Source: Nemertoderma westbladi (lineage: Eukaryota; Xenacoelomorpha; Nemertodermatida; Nemertodermatidae). Taken from it: a stretch of 61,083 nucleotides of DNA. The position numbers and the translations under genes are program-made. The notes beneath the pieces are model-generated. The model was given only the letters and a program-made list of their open reading frames with translations. It was not told where the DNA came from and ran no database searches. Location of the stretch: positions 1 through 61,083 of the forward strand of contig JAUCBJ010001536.1 of the NCBI GenBank assembly GCA_032718475.1, given 5' to 3'. Of the stretch, positions 33,124 through 45,447 are shown one piece after another. Positions within the stretch are counted from its first letter, which is position 1; each line of letters begins with the position of its first letter.

Positions 33124-34669
33124 TCTGTGTGGCACTATATAACCTGCCTTTCCTTACCTAAATTGACAATTTAACATTGAGACGAGAAATTAATTCGCCA
33201 AGATGAGATTTGCGTCATGTTTGCCCCACTGTCTCCATATGAGACAATTTCATCTCAATTTATTAATTATATTGAAAATTCTAATTCTTTTGGTTTAAGA
33301 CTTAAGTGACTGCGAGTATTTTATTTTATTCATTTTATTACGTCAGTGACGTGCCGACGTCCTTGCACTCTCCTACCGGAGGAATTGGAAAAGGGGGTGG
33401 CCATCATAGCTGTGCTGACTGTGCCGGACTTCCCCCCCCCCCCCCCCCCCCCCCCCACAAACGCCCGGCCCCTGTCTCTTTAAAGCATTAAGCATTCTTA
33501 CCGAAACAAAAACTCCCAAGGCCCATTTGTGGGGCTTCAACACACGACCCCCGGGCGGGGAGAAGTTAATTCAAGGCAATGGATTAAACCGCTGCGGCTT
33601 AAGTTTTTAATTTTGGTAGCGAAATTTGAGGATCATTTTTTTGGTAGATTCTTTCAAGGGGTAGCTATTGCCCCATACCCCTAGTACGTTAGTGCGTCCT
33701 TGGGGCCTATATGAACCCCGATGAAATAGTTGCTGCAATTAAATAACTGTATTAGGTTCCACAACATTTGTATCTGCAGAGGATGGAGATACAGTGCCAT
33801 GTTATTGCGGTATCCTTCGGGGTGACACCTTGCTTCTTTCCTCGTCACTGTTGTGGTGGTCAGTAAAATATATGGTTAATGACTGTCTGGTACACATCAG
33901 TATAATTACATAAAATTAAAAGTAGTGTCCGGCAAGCTTTGTCTAACCCATACTGGAAGAAATTCCATTATATTTCTCCGATTGTGGATAAAGAGTTATC
34001 ATGGCAGTTTTAATAGATAAGGCAGCCACTTCTGTAACCAACCAAAAACTCATTATTTAAAATTCTATATATTTTACATATGAATCATCTTTGATTTCGA
34101 GATCTGCTGAAGATCTGAGAATACGAAATTATCTGTTGATAGAAATTAGTCTTGAGATGAAATTGGGATTAATTGCTGACCGCGAACTGTTTGCGATGCA
34201 TTCAGTGGAGTGGGCCTATATACAATATGTTTTTGTAAAGTAATATTTCGGAGAGCAATATATATTGATTACAAGGAAACCAAATAGGTTTTATTACTGC
34301 GGAGTGCGAGTCCGATATGTATTTTGTTTTTGTTGTAATATGCAATTTATTCCACAAAATTGTCTTTTCACTTCCTCTTGCTTGCAGTAAACCAATGTAA
34401 TAGTTCCAGGTATGTACTGTAGTACTATACTATGTACAGTAGTTGGCATTTTGTACTAGTTGACTAGTTTGTGGTGTGGTGAGTCTGATAGTGTCAGTAT
34501 TCCTAATAATACTAGAGGATAAGCACATAACGGTACATAAGAGTGTTCACACCGAGTACATAATACATAAAACATAAGCACATAAGGCCTTAAGTAGGGT
34601 ACATCCTAGATTTTGCGCGGGAAAATGAGTTCTTTTCAGTTATTTTAATAATAGCCTATAATTATTATA
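33124..34669. other. Spacer with a poly-C tract and a possible SINE
   Basis: Poly-C tract of 25 nt at 33432-33456. No gene. The last 150 bp contain short ACATAAGCACATAAGG words that are inverted relatives of the minisatellite at 35885-37935. Confidence 0.5.
33500..33605 (-). mobile_element. Possible tRNA-derived SINE fragment
   Basis: On the minus strand GCCGCAGCGGTTTAATCCAT resembles the A-box region of tRNA-like SINEs. GTGTTGAAGCCC, about 50 nt further on, resembles a degenerate B box. No tail or target duplication identified. Confidence 0.3.
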
Positions 34670-34671
34670 TA

Positions 34672-35651
34672 GACGAGTCAATCTAACCGAAAAAGGGGGA
34701 CAACGCATAACAAATTCGCAATTCATCCAAACCAATTTTTTTTTATTCTACATTACCTTGTTAATACCCCCAAAAAAGTCTATAAAAATATATTATGCGG
34801 ATCACCTTCAATTTCCTGTTTCTTTCCTTAGCAACATGGATTTTACATAGCAACAAGGGGTCTATGGGTGGGATTTTCACCAAATTTGGTACATACAAAC
34901 TTGAAGTATGCACTTCTATATAGTTACCAATTTAGTTTCCAGAGCAACGGAAATTGGTCTAATAATTTAACCATTTTTAATACCAATTTTGCTGGTACAA
35001 TAGAAGGACCTTATTTACACAACTTCTCTACTAAACGGGTGGATGTAACCTCGCCCATCGGATTTATCGACCTCAAAAACCCTTATCCCCAAAAAATTTA
35101 TTTGTTATACAGTATGATAATCTATTGTGGTTTTTAAACTAAAAGAAATAAATAAATTACACCTAAAATTAATAGAGCAATCACAATTTTATTATGTGAA
35201 AAATCTTTACTAACATTAATGGAAATTATGAAATTTCCTTGCAGTGGAATTGTATAATTTTTTTTACAACGGTTACCTTATTAATATATCGTGAAGTTTT
35301 TGATATATTTAAAAATTTGATGCGACTTCTACAGTAGTTTCCGATATATAGCAATTAATGTGTAACACGCCAGTGTAAATATTACTAATTTCCCATTGAA
35401 TTACAGCTTATTGTGAAATTAATTAAATTATTCTGGAACATCACCAATTTGCACTTACTTTTCCCTACTGTTCCTTTTGTTTGGCTTGTGTTATGCAAAT
35501 TTACGCAGAATTTCCATGAATAAACATATGATCCGCAAAATAAAATTTTATAGACTTTTTTTTGGTCATTAATAAGGTAATATAGAATCCAAAATGTGTG
35601 GTTCGGATTGATTGCGAAATACTTATGGGTTTTTTGCTAGATTGACTCGAC
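34672..35651. mobile_element. 0.98-kb TIR element (MITE-like)
   Basis: The left arm (from GACGAGTCAATCTAACCG to about 34803) and right arm (about 35530 to GCTAGATTGACTCGAC) are inverted copies of about 125 bp with some divergence, and TA flanks both ends (34670-34671, 35652-35653). The interior encodes nothing recognisable, including the 89-codon frame at 34868. Non-autonomous. Confidence 0.75.
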
Positions 35652-35884
35652 TAATAAGCTATTTTGTTTTAATAACAGACACAATGTGCGCTAGTGCTGG
35701 CGCTAACGCTGGTGCTAGCTGTTTAAAGTTTTCAGTTCTTTTAATTATTATTATTTTATAAATTTTAGCCTATTCTGTTCTCTCTTATTAATAATAACAG
35801 ACACAATATTTTAATTTAGTATTTTGATAATGATATTTATCACAAATGATAAATACGACAGTCTCTTCACAGTATGTAAATTAA

Positions 35885-37935
35885 TTATTCGAAAAATTTG
35901 TTATGTACTTATGTGTTTAGTATGAATCAATTGATACATACGCTTCGTGTTTATGTGCTTATGTGTTCAGTATGAATCAATTGATACATAAGCTTCGTGT
36001 TTATGTGCTTATGTGTTCAGTGTGAATCAATTGATACATAAGCTTCGTGTTTATGTGCTTATGTAAATTTTTTATGTGCTTATGTGCTCAGTGTGAATCA
36101 ATTGATACATAAGCTTCGTGTTTATGTGCTTATGTAAATTTGGTTATGTACTTATGTGTTCAGTGTGAATCAATTGATACATAAGCTTCGTGTTTATGTG
36201 CTTATGTAAATTTTTTATGTGCTTATGTGTTCAGTGTGAATCAATTGATACATAAGCTTCGTGTTTATGTGCTTATGTAAATTTGGTTATGTACTTATGT
36301 GTTCAGTATGAATCAATTGATACATAAGCTTCGTGTTTATGTGCTTATGTACTTATGTGTTCAGTATGAATCAATTGATACATAAGCTTCGTGTTTATGT
36401 GCTTATGTAAATTTGGTTATGTACTTATGTGTTCAGTATGAATCAATTGATACATAAGCTTCGTGTTTATGTGCTTATGTAAATTTGGTTATGTACTTAT
36501 GTGTTCAGTATGAATCAATTGATACATAAGCTTCGTGTTTATGTGCTTATGTAAATTTGGTTATGTACTTATATGTTCAGTATGAATCAATTGATACATA
36601 AGCTTCGTGTTTATGTGCTTATGTAAATTTTTTATGTGCTTATGTGTTCAGTGTGAATCAATTGATACATAAGCTTCGTGTTTATGTGCTTTTGTAAATT
36701 TGGTTATGTACTTATATGTTCAGTATGAATCAATTGATACATAAGCTTCGTGTTTATGTGCTTATGTAAATTTTTTATGTGCTTATGTGTTCAGTGTGAA
36801 TCAATTGATACATAAGCTTCGTGTTTATGTGCTTATGTGTTCAGTATGAATCAATTGATACATAAGCTTCGTGTTTATGTGCTTATGTAAATTTGGTTAT
36901 GTACTTATGTGTTCAGTATGAATCAATTGATACATAAGCTTCGTGTTTATGTGCTTATGTAAATTTGGTTATGTACTTATGTGTTCAGTATGAATCAATT
37001 GATACATAAGTTTCGTGTTTATGTGCTTATGTAAATTTGGTTATGTACTTATATGTTCAGTATGAATCAATTGATACATAAGCTTCGTGTTTATGTGCTT
37101 ATGTAAATTTTTTATGTGCTTATGTGTTCAGTGTGAATCAATTGATACATAAGCTTCGTGTTTATGTGCTTATGTGTTCAGTATGAATCAATTGATACAT
37201 AAGCTTCGTGTTTATGTGCTTATGTAAATTTGGTTATGTACTTATGTGTTCAGTATGAATCAATTGATACATAAGCTTCGTGTTTATGTGCTTATGTAAA
37301 TTTGGTTATGTACTTATGTGTTCAGTATGAATCAATTGATACATAAGCTTCGTGTTTATGTGCTTATGTAAATTTGGTTATGTACTTATGTGTTCAGTAT
37401 GAATCAATTGATACATAAGCTTCGTGTTTATGTGCTTATGTAAATTTGGTTATGTACTTATGTGTTCAGTATGAATCAATTGATACATAAGCTTCGTGTT
37501 TATGTGCTTATGTAAATTTGGTTATGTACTTATATGTTCAGTATGAATCAATTGATACATAAGCTTCGTGTTTATGTGCTTATGTAAATTTGGTTATGTA
37601 CTTATGTGTTCAGTATGAATCAATTGATACATAAGCTTCGTGTTCGTGTTTATGTGCTTATGTGTTCAGTATGAATCAATTGATACATAAGCTTCGTGTT
37701 TATGTGCTTATATAAATTTGGTTATGTACTTATGTGTTCAGTGTGAATCAATTGATACATAAGCTTCGTGTTTATGTGCTTATGTAAATTTGGTTATGTA
37801 CTTATATGTTCAGTATGAATCAATTGATACATAAGCTTCGTGTTTATGTGCTTATGTGTTCAGTATGAATCAATTGATACATAAGCTTCGTGTTTATGTG
37901 CTTATGTAAATTTTGTTATGTACTTATGTGATGTA
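35885..37935. repeat. 72-bp minisatellite with shorter variants, about 30 copies
   Basis: The unit contains GTTATGTACTTATGTGTTCA, GTATGAATCAATTGATACAT and AAGCTTCGTGTTTATGTGCT, then TATGTAAATTTG. Copies lacking the TAAATTTGGTTATGTACTTA segment give a unit of about 51 bp, mixed in a quasi-regular order. It holds the palindrome ATCAATTGAT and self-complementary TTATGTGCTTATG/CATAAGC words. Not in a recognised gene. Confidence 0.93.
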
Positions 37936-38342
37936 TTTATGTGTTATTCTTCTTTGATTCTATCTTAATATCTTAATTATATCTTACGTGCGCAATGTGA
38001 ACCGGGCTTTACGGTTCAGCAGTTCTATCTTATGTGTGCAGTGTGAACCGGGCTTTACGGTTCAGCAGTTCTATCTTAAAAGTTTTATCTTAGAATTAAC
38101 ATACGTGACATTAAAGTCCTATATCCTATTTTTTAGAAAATAGGATATAATATTCACTTTTAATTAGAAACTCTATTCCCGTAAAGTATGTTATATTTTT
38201 ATAAATCGGCTAAAGATGACAGTTTGTGGAATAGAATCCAATAATATACTATCATTACATCACTAGAAATCGTAGCTACCAGATTGCACGTCACCTAGCA
38301 ATCATTCATATTATCAAGGAAGTTCCAGGCGGAAAGCGAATT
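37936..38342. other. Spacer with a 46-bp direct duplication
   Basis: Two copies of GTGAACCGGGCTTTACGGTT, followed by CAGCAGTTCTATCTTA, lie at about 37990-38080. No gene. Confidence 0.6.
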
Positions 38343-38742
38343 CTGAGTATGAATAGTAGCGCAAATATAAAAATAAAAATATAAATAATAAAAAAATAAT
38401 AAAAATAAAATAATAAAAATATATTATATTATATATGACCAGACGTTTCGATATATTACTTATATCATTTTCAATGGAATATATGTAGAACAAAATACAA
38501 ATTATTCTAAATACTAAAGTACACTAGGCCGGTACACGGAATAACAAGTAAGCTGAATTAGTAAATATAGAGGTAGGTACATTCCAATATACACCAGCAA
38601 TACAAGCAACTGTATTTGGAATAATTTGTATTTTGTTCTACATATATTCCATTGAAAAGGATATAAGTAATATATCGAAACGTCTGGTTCAATTTAATAC
38701 GATGATTTTTCCTGTTGCACTTGCGCTACTATTCATACTCAG
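38343..38742. mobile_element. 400-bp foldback element
   Basis: Perfect 22-bp terminal inverted repeats begin CTGAGTATGAATAGTAGC (38343) and end as the complement at 38742. A second inverted pair of about 70 bp lies inside (38438-38506 with 38619-38688, containing AGACGTTTCGATATATTACT). No coding capacity and no clear target duplication. Confidence 0.8.
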
Positions 38743-38977
38743 CATTCATATTATTATATATTTTAATAATACACCAATACACCATCTAACGACCTTCACA
38801 GAAAAGGAGAGGGAAATTCAAATATTATCACCCCGCCATTCGTCAGTCTGTCTGTCTCGGAAATGTTTTTTATAGTGATACCAGGATACTGTGATAGAGG
38901 TGTTTTAATTACTCACTGCAGTATCAGTTACGGGAGATCCGAGCTACTGATCAGCCGGTAGTACAGTACAGCAGTAG

Positions 38978-39510
38978 TAGGCCTACTGAGTTAGTTAGTG
39001 CTATGCAGCTATGGCTATGAGGCTTGAAGCCTAATAATAGTCTATCTATTACCGGTATTCTAACTGCAGTATATATGTGCTGATTGCCTGACTGATGACG
39101 CTGACGGTTGATAGAATCAACCGCCAGACCGCACCGACAACCAGACGAGTCACTTTACAGGCAGACGTGTCTCGCGTGTCTCTTTAAACTGTAAAGATAA
39201 CGACGAAAGTACGAAGAAGGTGGAAGGTCTAGGTCCTACTGCTGTACTGCTGTACTGTATTTATGTTGGCCTTCAGCAGTTCCTTCCTTCTAATCTAATC
39301 TACTGATCTATCATGCTGTCATGTAGCATTGACCTTCAGCATCCATTCAGTACAGTATATCTAGATAGGTTGAGTTCCTATACAATATAGATAGGTTAAG
39401 CGTTAAGCTCAAACTTTACCGTATAGACTTAAGGGTTATACAATTTCTGAATTTGTTTAACTTCCTGACTTCTGCAACTGGTAGTTTTATTATATAGCTG
39501 TATAGGCCTA
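38978..39510 (+). promoter_or_regulatory. Promoter-like word region before RPA2
   Basis: TAGGCCTA at 38978 and 39503 (the latter 43 bp before the ATG), with repeated CTGCTGTACTG, ACCGGTA and GTACAGTACAGCAG words between. Same signature as upstream of CapZ and NDUFB2. Confidence 0.4.
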
Positions 39511-39552
39511 TTCCACACTAGTTCATCTATCTTGTTAATAAACTTTGCTAAT

Positions 39553-40982
39553 ATGTGGGATAACAATGATGATTGGTCGAATGCTGGAGGTCAGTCTTCC
39601 CGTGGTGGTGGCGGCGGTTTCGGTGGCGGCGGTGGCGGTTTCGGAGGGGCGGGGTTCGGCGGTGGCGGTGGGTTCACCAGCGGTGGCGGTGGGTTCACCG
39701 GCGGTGGCTTCTCCTCCCCCGACGTGAGCAGCTCCCAAGGCGGCAGTAAACGCCCAGCCTCGAGCACCGGGCGCCCCCAACAGAACGTCCTACCGGTGAC
39801 CGCGGCGATCTGCTGGCTGGCTGACCCCGGGAGCGAGCAGTTCAGCTACAACGACATCGATATCAACCAGGTAACGATAGTGGGAATAGCGAGGCACGTC
39901 GAAGAAAAGAACACGTGTTACACGTTCAAGGTAGACGATATGACGGGGCCGCCGATAGACGTGAAGCAGTGGTTGGATGCGGACGAAGGGCCGGCCAATC
40001 AGAGCCCGGTTGAGGAGGGGGTCTATGTGCGGGTCACCGGCCATCTGCGCTCCTTCCAGCAGCAACGGAATATAGTCGCGTTTAATGCGACCCCAGTGGC
40101 CGATATGAATGAGGTCTCTTTGCATATAATAGAGGTGATACACAGGTGGGTGGAGTACTTATTATTAACCCACGGCAGCACGGGGCAACAACAAATCTAC
40201 GCCAATTAGTTTTTTTTCGAAAAATTCACAAATATTAGCGATTTTATCCAATATCAACCAGTGGATATATTCACTTGGCGAATGTCGATTATTTACGGTG
40301 TAGCCCTTCCCTTCAGTATGTATTCAGATTATAAATTTATTGTATAATATATTTTCAGTTAAACTTAACTTTCAATTAATTGCAACCACACGTTACTAAT
40401 TAATAGTTCATTACTTTGGAATTTGGGTGGGTTAAATGTGTTAAACATAAAAACTAAGGGGAAATTTAATCTGGCTTAACATTAACGGCATAATATTTAA
40501 TAGTCGGTGATTGTTTCACTACCGGCAAACTTGGAGGCTCGCCCCATAAAAACTCAAATTAAAAACTCAAATAAAATACTATAAGCGACAATCAGACTCA
40601 TTTGAACTCATCTTACAATCTATTCTTTAACCTTTTCAGCTTCGCTTCTCTGAGGAAAAGGAAAAGAGATCTCGAATCCAAGATCCAACAGGGGGTGGTT
40701 GGAGGGGGGCTGGGGGGCCAGCAGGGGGGACTGGGGGGCCACCCTGGGGGACTGGGGGGCGGCGGTGGGAACAACGTCGGACTCAGCGGTATCCATAACG
40801 ACGTATACCAGATAATCACCAGTCTGGGATCCGGGAACCCAGCCGGCATATCGGTACAACAGATGAAGGACCACCTTCAAGGAAGGACCGAGCCGCAGAT
40901 ACGTAAAGCTATTGAATTCCTAAGCGACGAAGGTCACATTTACTCAACTATAGATGACGATCACTTTAGTTCCTGTGGCTGA
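39553..40982 (+). CDS. RPA2: Replication protein A 32-kDa subunit, two exons
   Basis: Exon 1 is 39553-40145, intron 40146-40639 (GTGGGT...TTTTCAG), exon 2 40640-40982; the AG|C junction makes a Ser codon and keeps frame. 311 aa against about 270 in vertebrates. Residues 1-60 are the usual N-terminal Gly/Ser-rich region, here extended (MWDNNDDWSNAGGQSS then Gly runs). Residues 78-197 are the central OB fold: NVLPVTAAICWL, FKVDDMTGPPIDVKQWLD, VYVRVTGHLRSFQQQRNIVA, SLHIIEVIH. A second Gly-rich linker (GGLGGQQGGLGGHPGG) is unusual. Residues 246-311 are the winged helix (IRKAIEFLSDEGHIYSTIDD, DHF). RPA2 is the middle subunit of the single-stranded-DNA-binding RPA trimer; the winged helix docks repair factors and the N-terminus is phosphorylated in damage response. 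Confidence 0.95.
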
Positions 40983-41540
40983 CACCCTTTACACTCGGAG
41001 TTCATAAACACTTTATATCACTGCCTTCATCTACTCACGGATAAATAAACTCTTTATTTCACTGCCTCCATCAACTCGCGTGCTCATAAACACTTTATTA
41101 CACCGCATGAAGTTTCGCTACTCGTAAAGAGACAATCGTGAGTTAATAAATTGGCAGTATTTCTCCCGCCACTATCAGGATTTACTTTATAGATCACAGA
41201 CATAAATATTAAATTTAACCTATTATATTTTGTTGTATAATTTCATGGAACTTATGACAGGTCTGTTTATTTACAGTATGTACACAATAACCGTGCAATG
41301 TATGGAATGTGAATTGTTTTGAACTGTGAACATATAAATAATGTGCTTTAAATAATAGCGGATAGATATACGAGGTTTTCAAACTTCTTCCAAAGGTTTG
41401 ATTAAATACATGTCATGTCAAAGAAAACTAATGGAACCGCTGTAACGATAGATATAAACTTGGGTACATTTTGTGTTGCTCTTAAGATATGGAGAGGAGA
41501 TGATATGTTACGAAGTGGATTTAGTGATTAGAAAATTTGC
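40983..41540. other. RPA2 3' flank with repeated polyadenylation-like units
   Basis: Three degenerate copies of about 45 bp, each with ATAAACACTTTAT followed by CACTGCCTCCATC-like sequence (40995-41110). No gene. Confidence 0.6.
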
Positions 41541-44500
41541 GATTTACTTCTAACTAACTAACTGTGATTTACTGCTAACTAACTAACTGTGATTTACTGC
41601 TAACTAACTAACTGTGGTTTACTGCTAACTAACTAACTGTGATTTACTGCTAACTAACTAACTAACTGTGATTTACTGCTAACTAACTAACTGTGGTTTA
41701 CTGCTAACTAACTAACTGTGATTTACTGCTAACTAACTAACTAACTGTGATTTACTGCTAACTAACTAACTGTGATTTACTGCTAACTAACTAACTGTGA
41801 TTTACTGCTAACTAACTAACTGTGATTTACTGCTAACTAACTAACTGTGATTTACTGCTAACTAACTAACTGTGATTTACTGCTAACTAACTAACTAACT
41901 GTGATTTACTGCTAACTAACTAACTGTGGTTTACTGCTAACTAACTAACTGTGGTTTACTGCTAACTAACTAACTGTGATTTACTGCTAACTAACTAACT
42001 GTGATTTACTGCTAACTAACTAACTAACTGTGATTTACTGCTAACTAACTAACTGTGGTTTACTGCTAACTAACTAACTGTGGTTTACTGCTAACTAACT
42101 AACTGTGATTTACTGCTAACTAACTAACTGTGATTTACTGCTAACTAACTAACTAACTGTGATTTACTGCTAACTAACTAACTGTGGTTTACTGCTAACT
42201 AACTAACTGTGGTTTACTGCTAACTAACTAACTGTGATTTACTGCTAACTAACTAACTGTGATTTACTGCTAACTAACTAACTAACTAACTGTGATTTAC
42301 TGCTAACTAACTAACTGTGGTTTACTGCTAACTAACTAACTGTGATTTACTGCTAACTAACTAACTGTGATTTACTGCTAACTAACTAACTAACTGTGAT
42401 TTACTGCTAACTAACTAACTGTGGTTTACTGCTAACTAACTAACTGTGGTTTACTGCTAACTAACTAACTGTGATTTACTGCTAACTAACTAACTAACTG
42501 TGATTTACTGCTAACTAACTAACTGTGGTTTACTGCTAACTAACTAACTGTGATTTACTGCTAACTAACTAACTGTGGTTTACTGCTAACTAACTAACTG
42601 TGATTTACTGCTAACTAACTAACTAACTGTGATTTACTGCTAACTAACTAACTGTGATTTACTGCTAACTACTAACTAACTGTGATTTACTGCTAACTAA
42701 CTAACTGTGATTTACTGCTAACTAACTAACTGTGGTTTACTGCTAACTAACTAACTGTGGTTTACTGCTAACTAACTAACTGTGATTTACTGCTAACTAA
42801 CTAACTGTGATTTACTGCTAACTAACTAACTGTGATTTACTGCTAACTAACTAACTGTGATTTACTGCTAACTAACTAACTAACTGTGATTTACTGCTAA
42901 CTAACTAACTGTGGTTTACTGCTAACTAACTAACTGTGGTTTACTGCTAACTAACTAACTGTGGTTTACTGCTAACTAACTAACTGTGATTTACTGCTAA
43001 CTAACTAACTGTGATTTACTGCTAACTAACTAACTAACTGTGATTTACTGCTAACTAACTAACTGTGGTTTACTGCTAACTAACTAACTGTGATTTACTG
43101 CTAACTAACTAACTAACTGTGATTTACTGCTAACTAACTAACTGTGGTTTACTGCTAACTAACTAACTGTGATTTACTGCTAACTAACTAACTGTGATTT
43201 ACTGCTAACTAACTAACTAACTGTGATTTACTGCTAACTAACTAACTGTGGTTTACTGCTAACTAACTAACTGTGATTTACTGCTAACTAACTAACTAAC
43301 TGTGATTTACTGCTAACTAACTAACTGTGGTTTACTGCTAACTAACTAACTGTGGTTTACTGCTAACTAACTAACTGTGATTTACTGCTAACTAACTAAC
43401 TGTGATTTACTGCTAACTAACTAACTGTGATTTACTGCTAACTAACTAACTGTGGTTTACTGCTAACTAACTAACTGTGGTTTACTGCTAACTAACTAAC
43501 TGTGATTTACTGCTAACTAACTAACTGTGATTTACTGCTAACTAACTAACTAACTGTGATTTACTGCTAACTAACTAACTGTGGTTTACTGCTAACTAAC
43601 TAACTGTGATTTACTGCTAACTAACTAACTAACTGTGATTTACTGCTAACTAACTAACTGTGGTTTACTGCTAACTAACTAACTGTGATTTACTGCTAAC
43701 TAACTAACTGTGATTTACTGCTACTAACTAACTAACTGTGATTTACTGCTAACTAACTAACTGTGGTTTACTGCTAACTAACTAACTGTGATTTACTGCT
43801 AACTAACTAACTAACTGTGATTTACTGCTAACTAACTAACTGTGGTTTACTGCTAACTAACTAACTGTGGTTTACTGCTAACTAACTAACTGTGATTTAC
43901 TGCTAACTAACTAACTAACTGTGATTTACTGCTAACTAACTAACTGTGGTTTACTGCTAACTAACTAACTGTGGTTTACTGCTAACTAACTAACTGTGGT
44001 TTACTGCTAACTAACTAACTGTGATTTACTGCTAACTAACTAACTAACTGTGATTTACTGCTAACTAACTAACTGTGGTTTACTGCTAACTAACTAACTG
44101 TGGTTTACTGCTAACTAACTAACTGTGATTTACTGCTAACTAACTAACTGTGATTTACTGCTAACTAACTAACTAACTGTGATTTACTGCTAACTAACTA
44201 ACTGTGGTTTACTGCTAACTAACTAACTGTGGTTTACTGCTAACTAACTAACTGTGATTTACTGCTAACTAACTAACTAACTGTGATTTACTGCTAACTA
44301 ACTAACTGTGGTTTACTGCTAACTAACTAACTGTGGTTTACTGCTAACTAACTAACTGTGATTTACTGCTAACTAACTAACTGTGATTTACTGCTAACTA
44401 ACTAACTAACTGTGATTTACTGCTAACTAACTAACTGTGATTTACTGCTAACTAACTAACTGTGATTTACTGCTAACTAACTAACTGTGATTTACTGCTA

Positions 44501-44945
44501 ACTAACTAACTGTGATTTACTGCTAACTAACTAACTGTGGTTTACTGCTAACTAACTAACTGTGATTTACTGCTAACTAACTAACTGTGATTTACTGCTA
44601 ACTAACTAACTAACTGTGATTTACTGCTAACTAACTAACTGTGGTTTACTGCTAACTAACTAACTGTGGTTTACTGCTAACTAACTAGCTGTGGTTTACT
44701 GCTAACTAACTAACTGTGATTTACTGCTAACTAACTAACTAACTGTGATTTACTGCTAACTAACTAACTGTGATTTACTGCTAACTAACTAACTGTGATT
44801 TACTGCTAACTAACTAACTGTGATTTACTGCTAACTAACTAACTGCGATTTACTGCTAACTAACTAACTGTGATTTACTGCTAACTAACTAACTGTGGTT
44901 TACTGCTAACTAACTAACTGTGGTTTACTGCTAACTAACTAATTA
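41541..44945. repeat. 25-bp CTAA-rich satellite, about 130 copies
   Basis: The unit is CTAACTAACTAACTG plus TGATTTACTG (25 bp); units with one or two extra CTAA are interspersed, and GTGGTTTACTG alternates with GTGATTTACTG in a higher-order pattern. The plus strand is full of branch-point-like CTAAC. Not the telomeric repeat. It lies between RPA2 and the nearest MRCK exon. Confidence 0.97.
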
Positions 44946-45447
44946 ACTACACCCATTGATTTCAAATGGAACAGTAATGACTCCAAAATCACATGCGACT
45001 GTCGACCTTTCGTTAAGGGGGGAGGGGGGGGGTTCACCGAGAAGGGTAAATAACATTTAGTTATCATAAAAAGTAATAAAGTAAACGTAAACGTAAGTGA
45101 ACGTATGAGAAACACGGTCCCCTAGAGGCAACCCGAAGGCTGTTACCTGAAGGGCAGGGAGGGAGGGCGCCACGCCACACTAACTCCCACGGTCCAATAA
45201 TTTCAGTATCCAACCCTTTTCTTTACTCCCACAGCATATGCCAGGTTCCCAATAGTAACGAGGTGTTGGCAATTTAGCTGGGTGGGCCGAAGCTGGTTCT
45301 TTAGTATTAACAGATTAACCATTATTCCATGTTTTATGGTTGTATTGGTTAATAAACCAATGCCCAGAGGATTTAAATTGCTTTGAATCGAATGTGAGTA
45401 CATCGAAACATTATTAGTTAGTTATAGTTATAGGTAACAATAGTAAC
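44946..45447. other. Spacer between satellite and MRCK exon
   Basis: Interrupted G-rich run at about 45017-45032. No exon found on either strand; in particular the expected next MRCK exon is not here. Confidence 0.5.

Noticed and set aside
34868-35137. 89-codon ORF
   Set aside because: Lies in the interior of a TIR element, with no recognisable domain and AT-rich, chance-like composition.
41541-44945. Telomere-like repeat
   Set aside because: The word is CTAA plus GTGRTTTACTG in 25-bp units, not the TTAGGG/CCCTAA telomeric repeat.
45414-45447. Read-through C-terminus of the MRCK exon (LTRLLLLPITITN)
   Set aside because: MRCK coiled coil continues well past this point in the family; a donor at 45447 is more likely, although weak.
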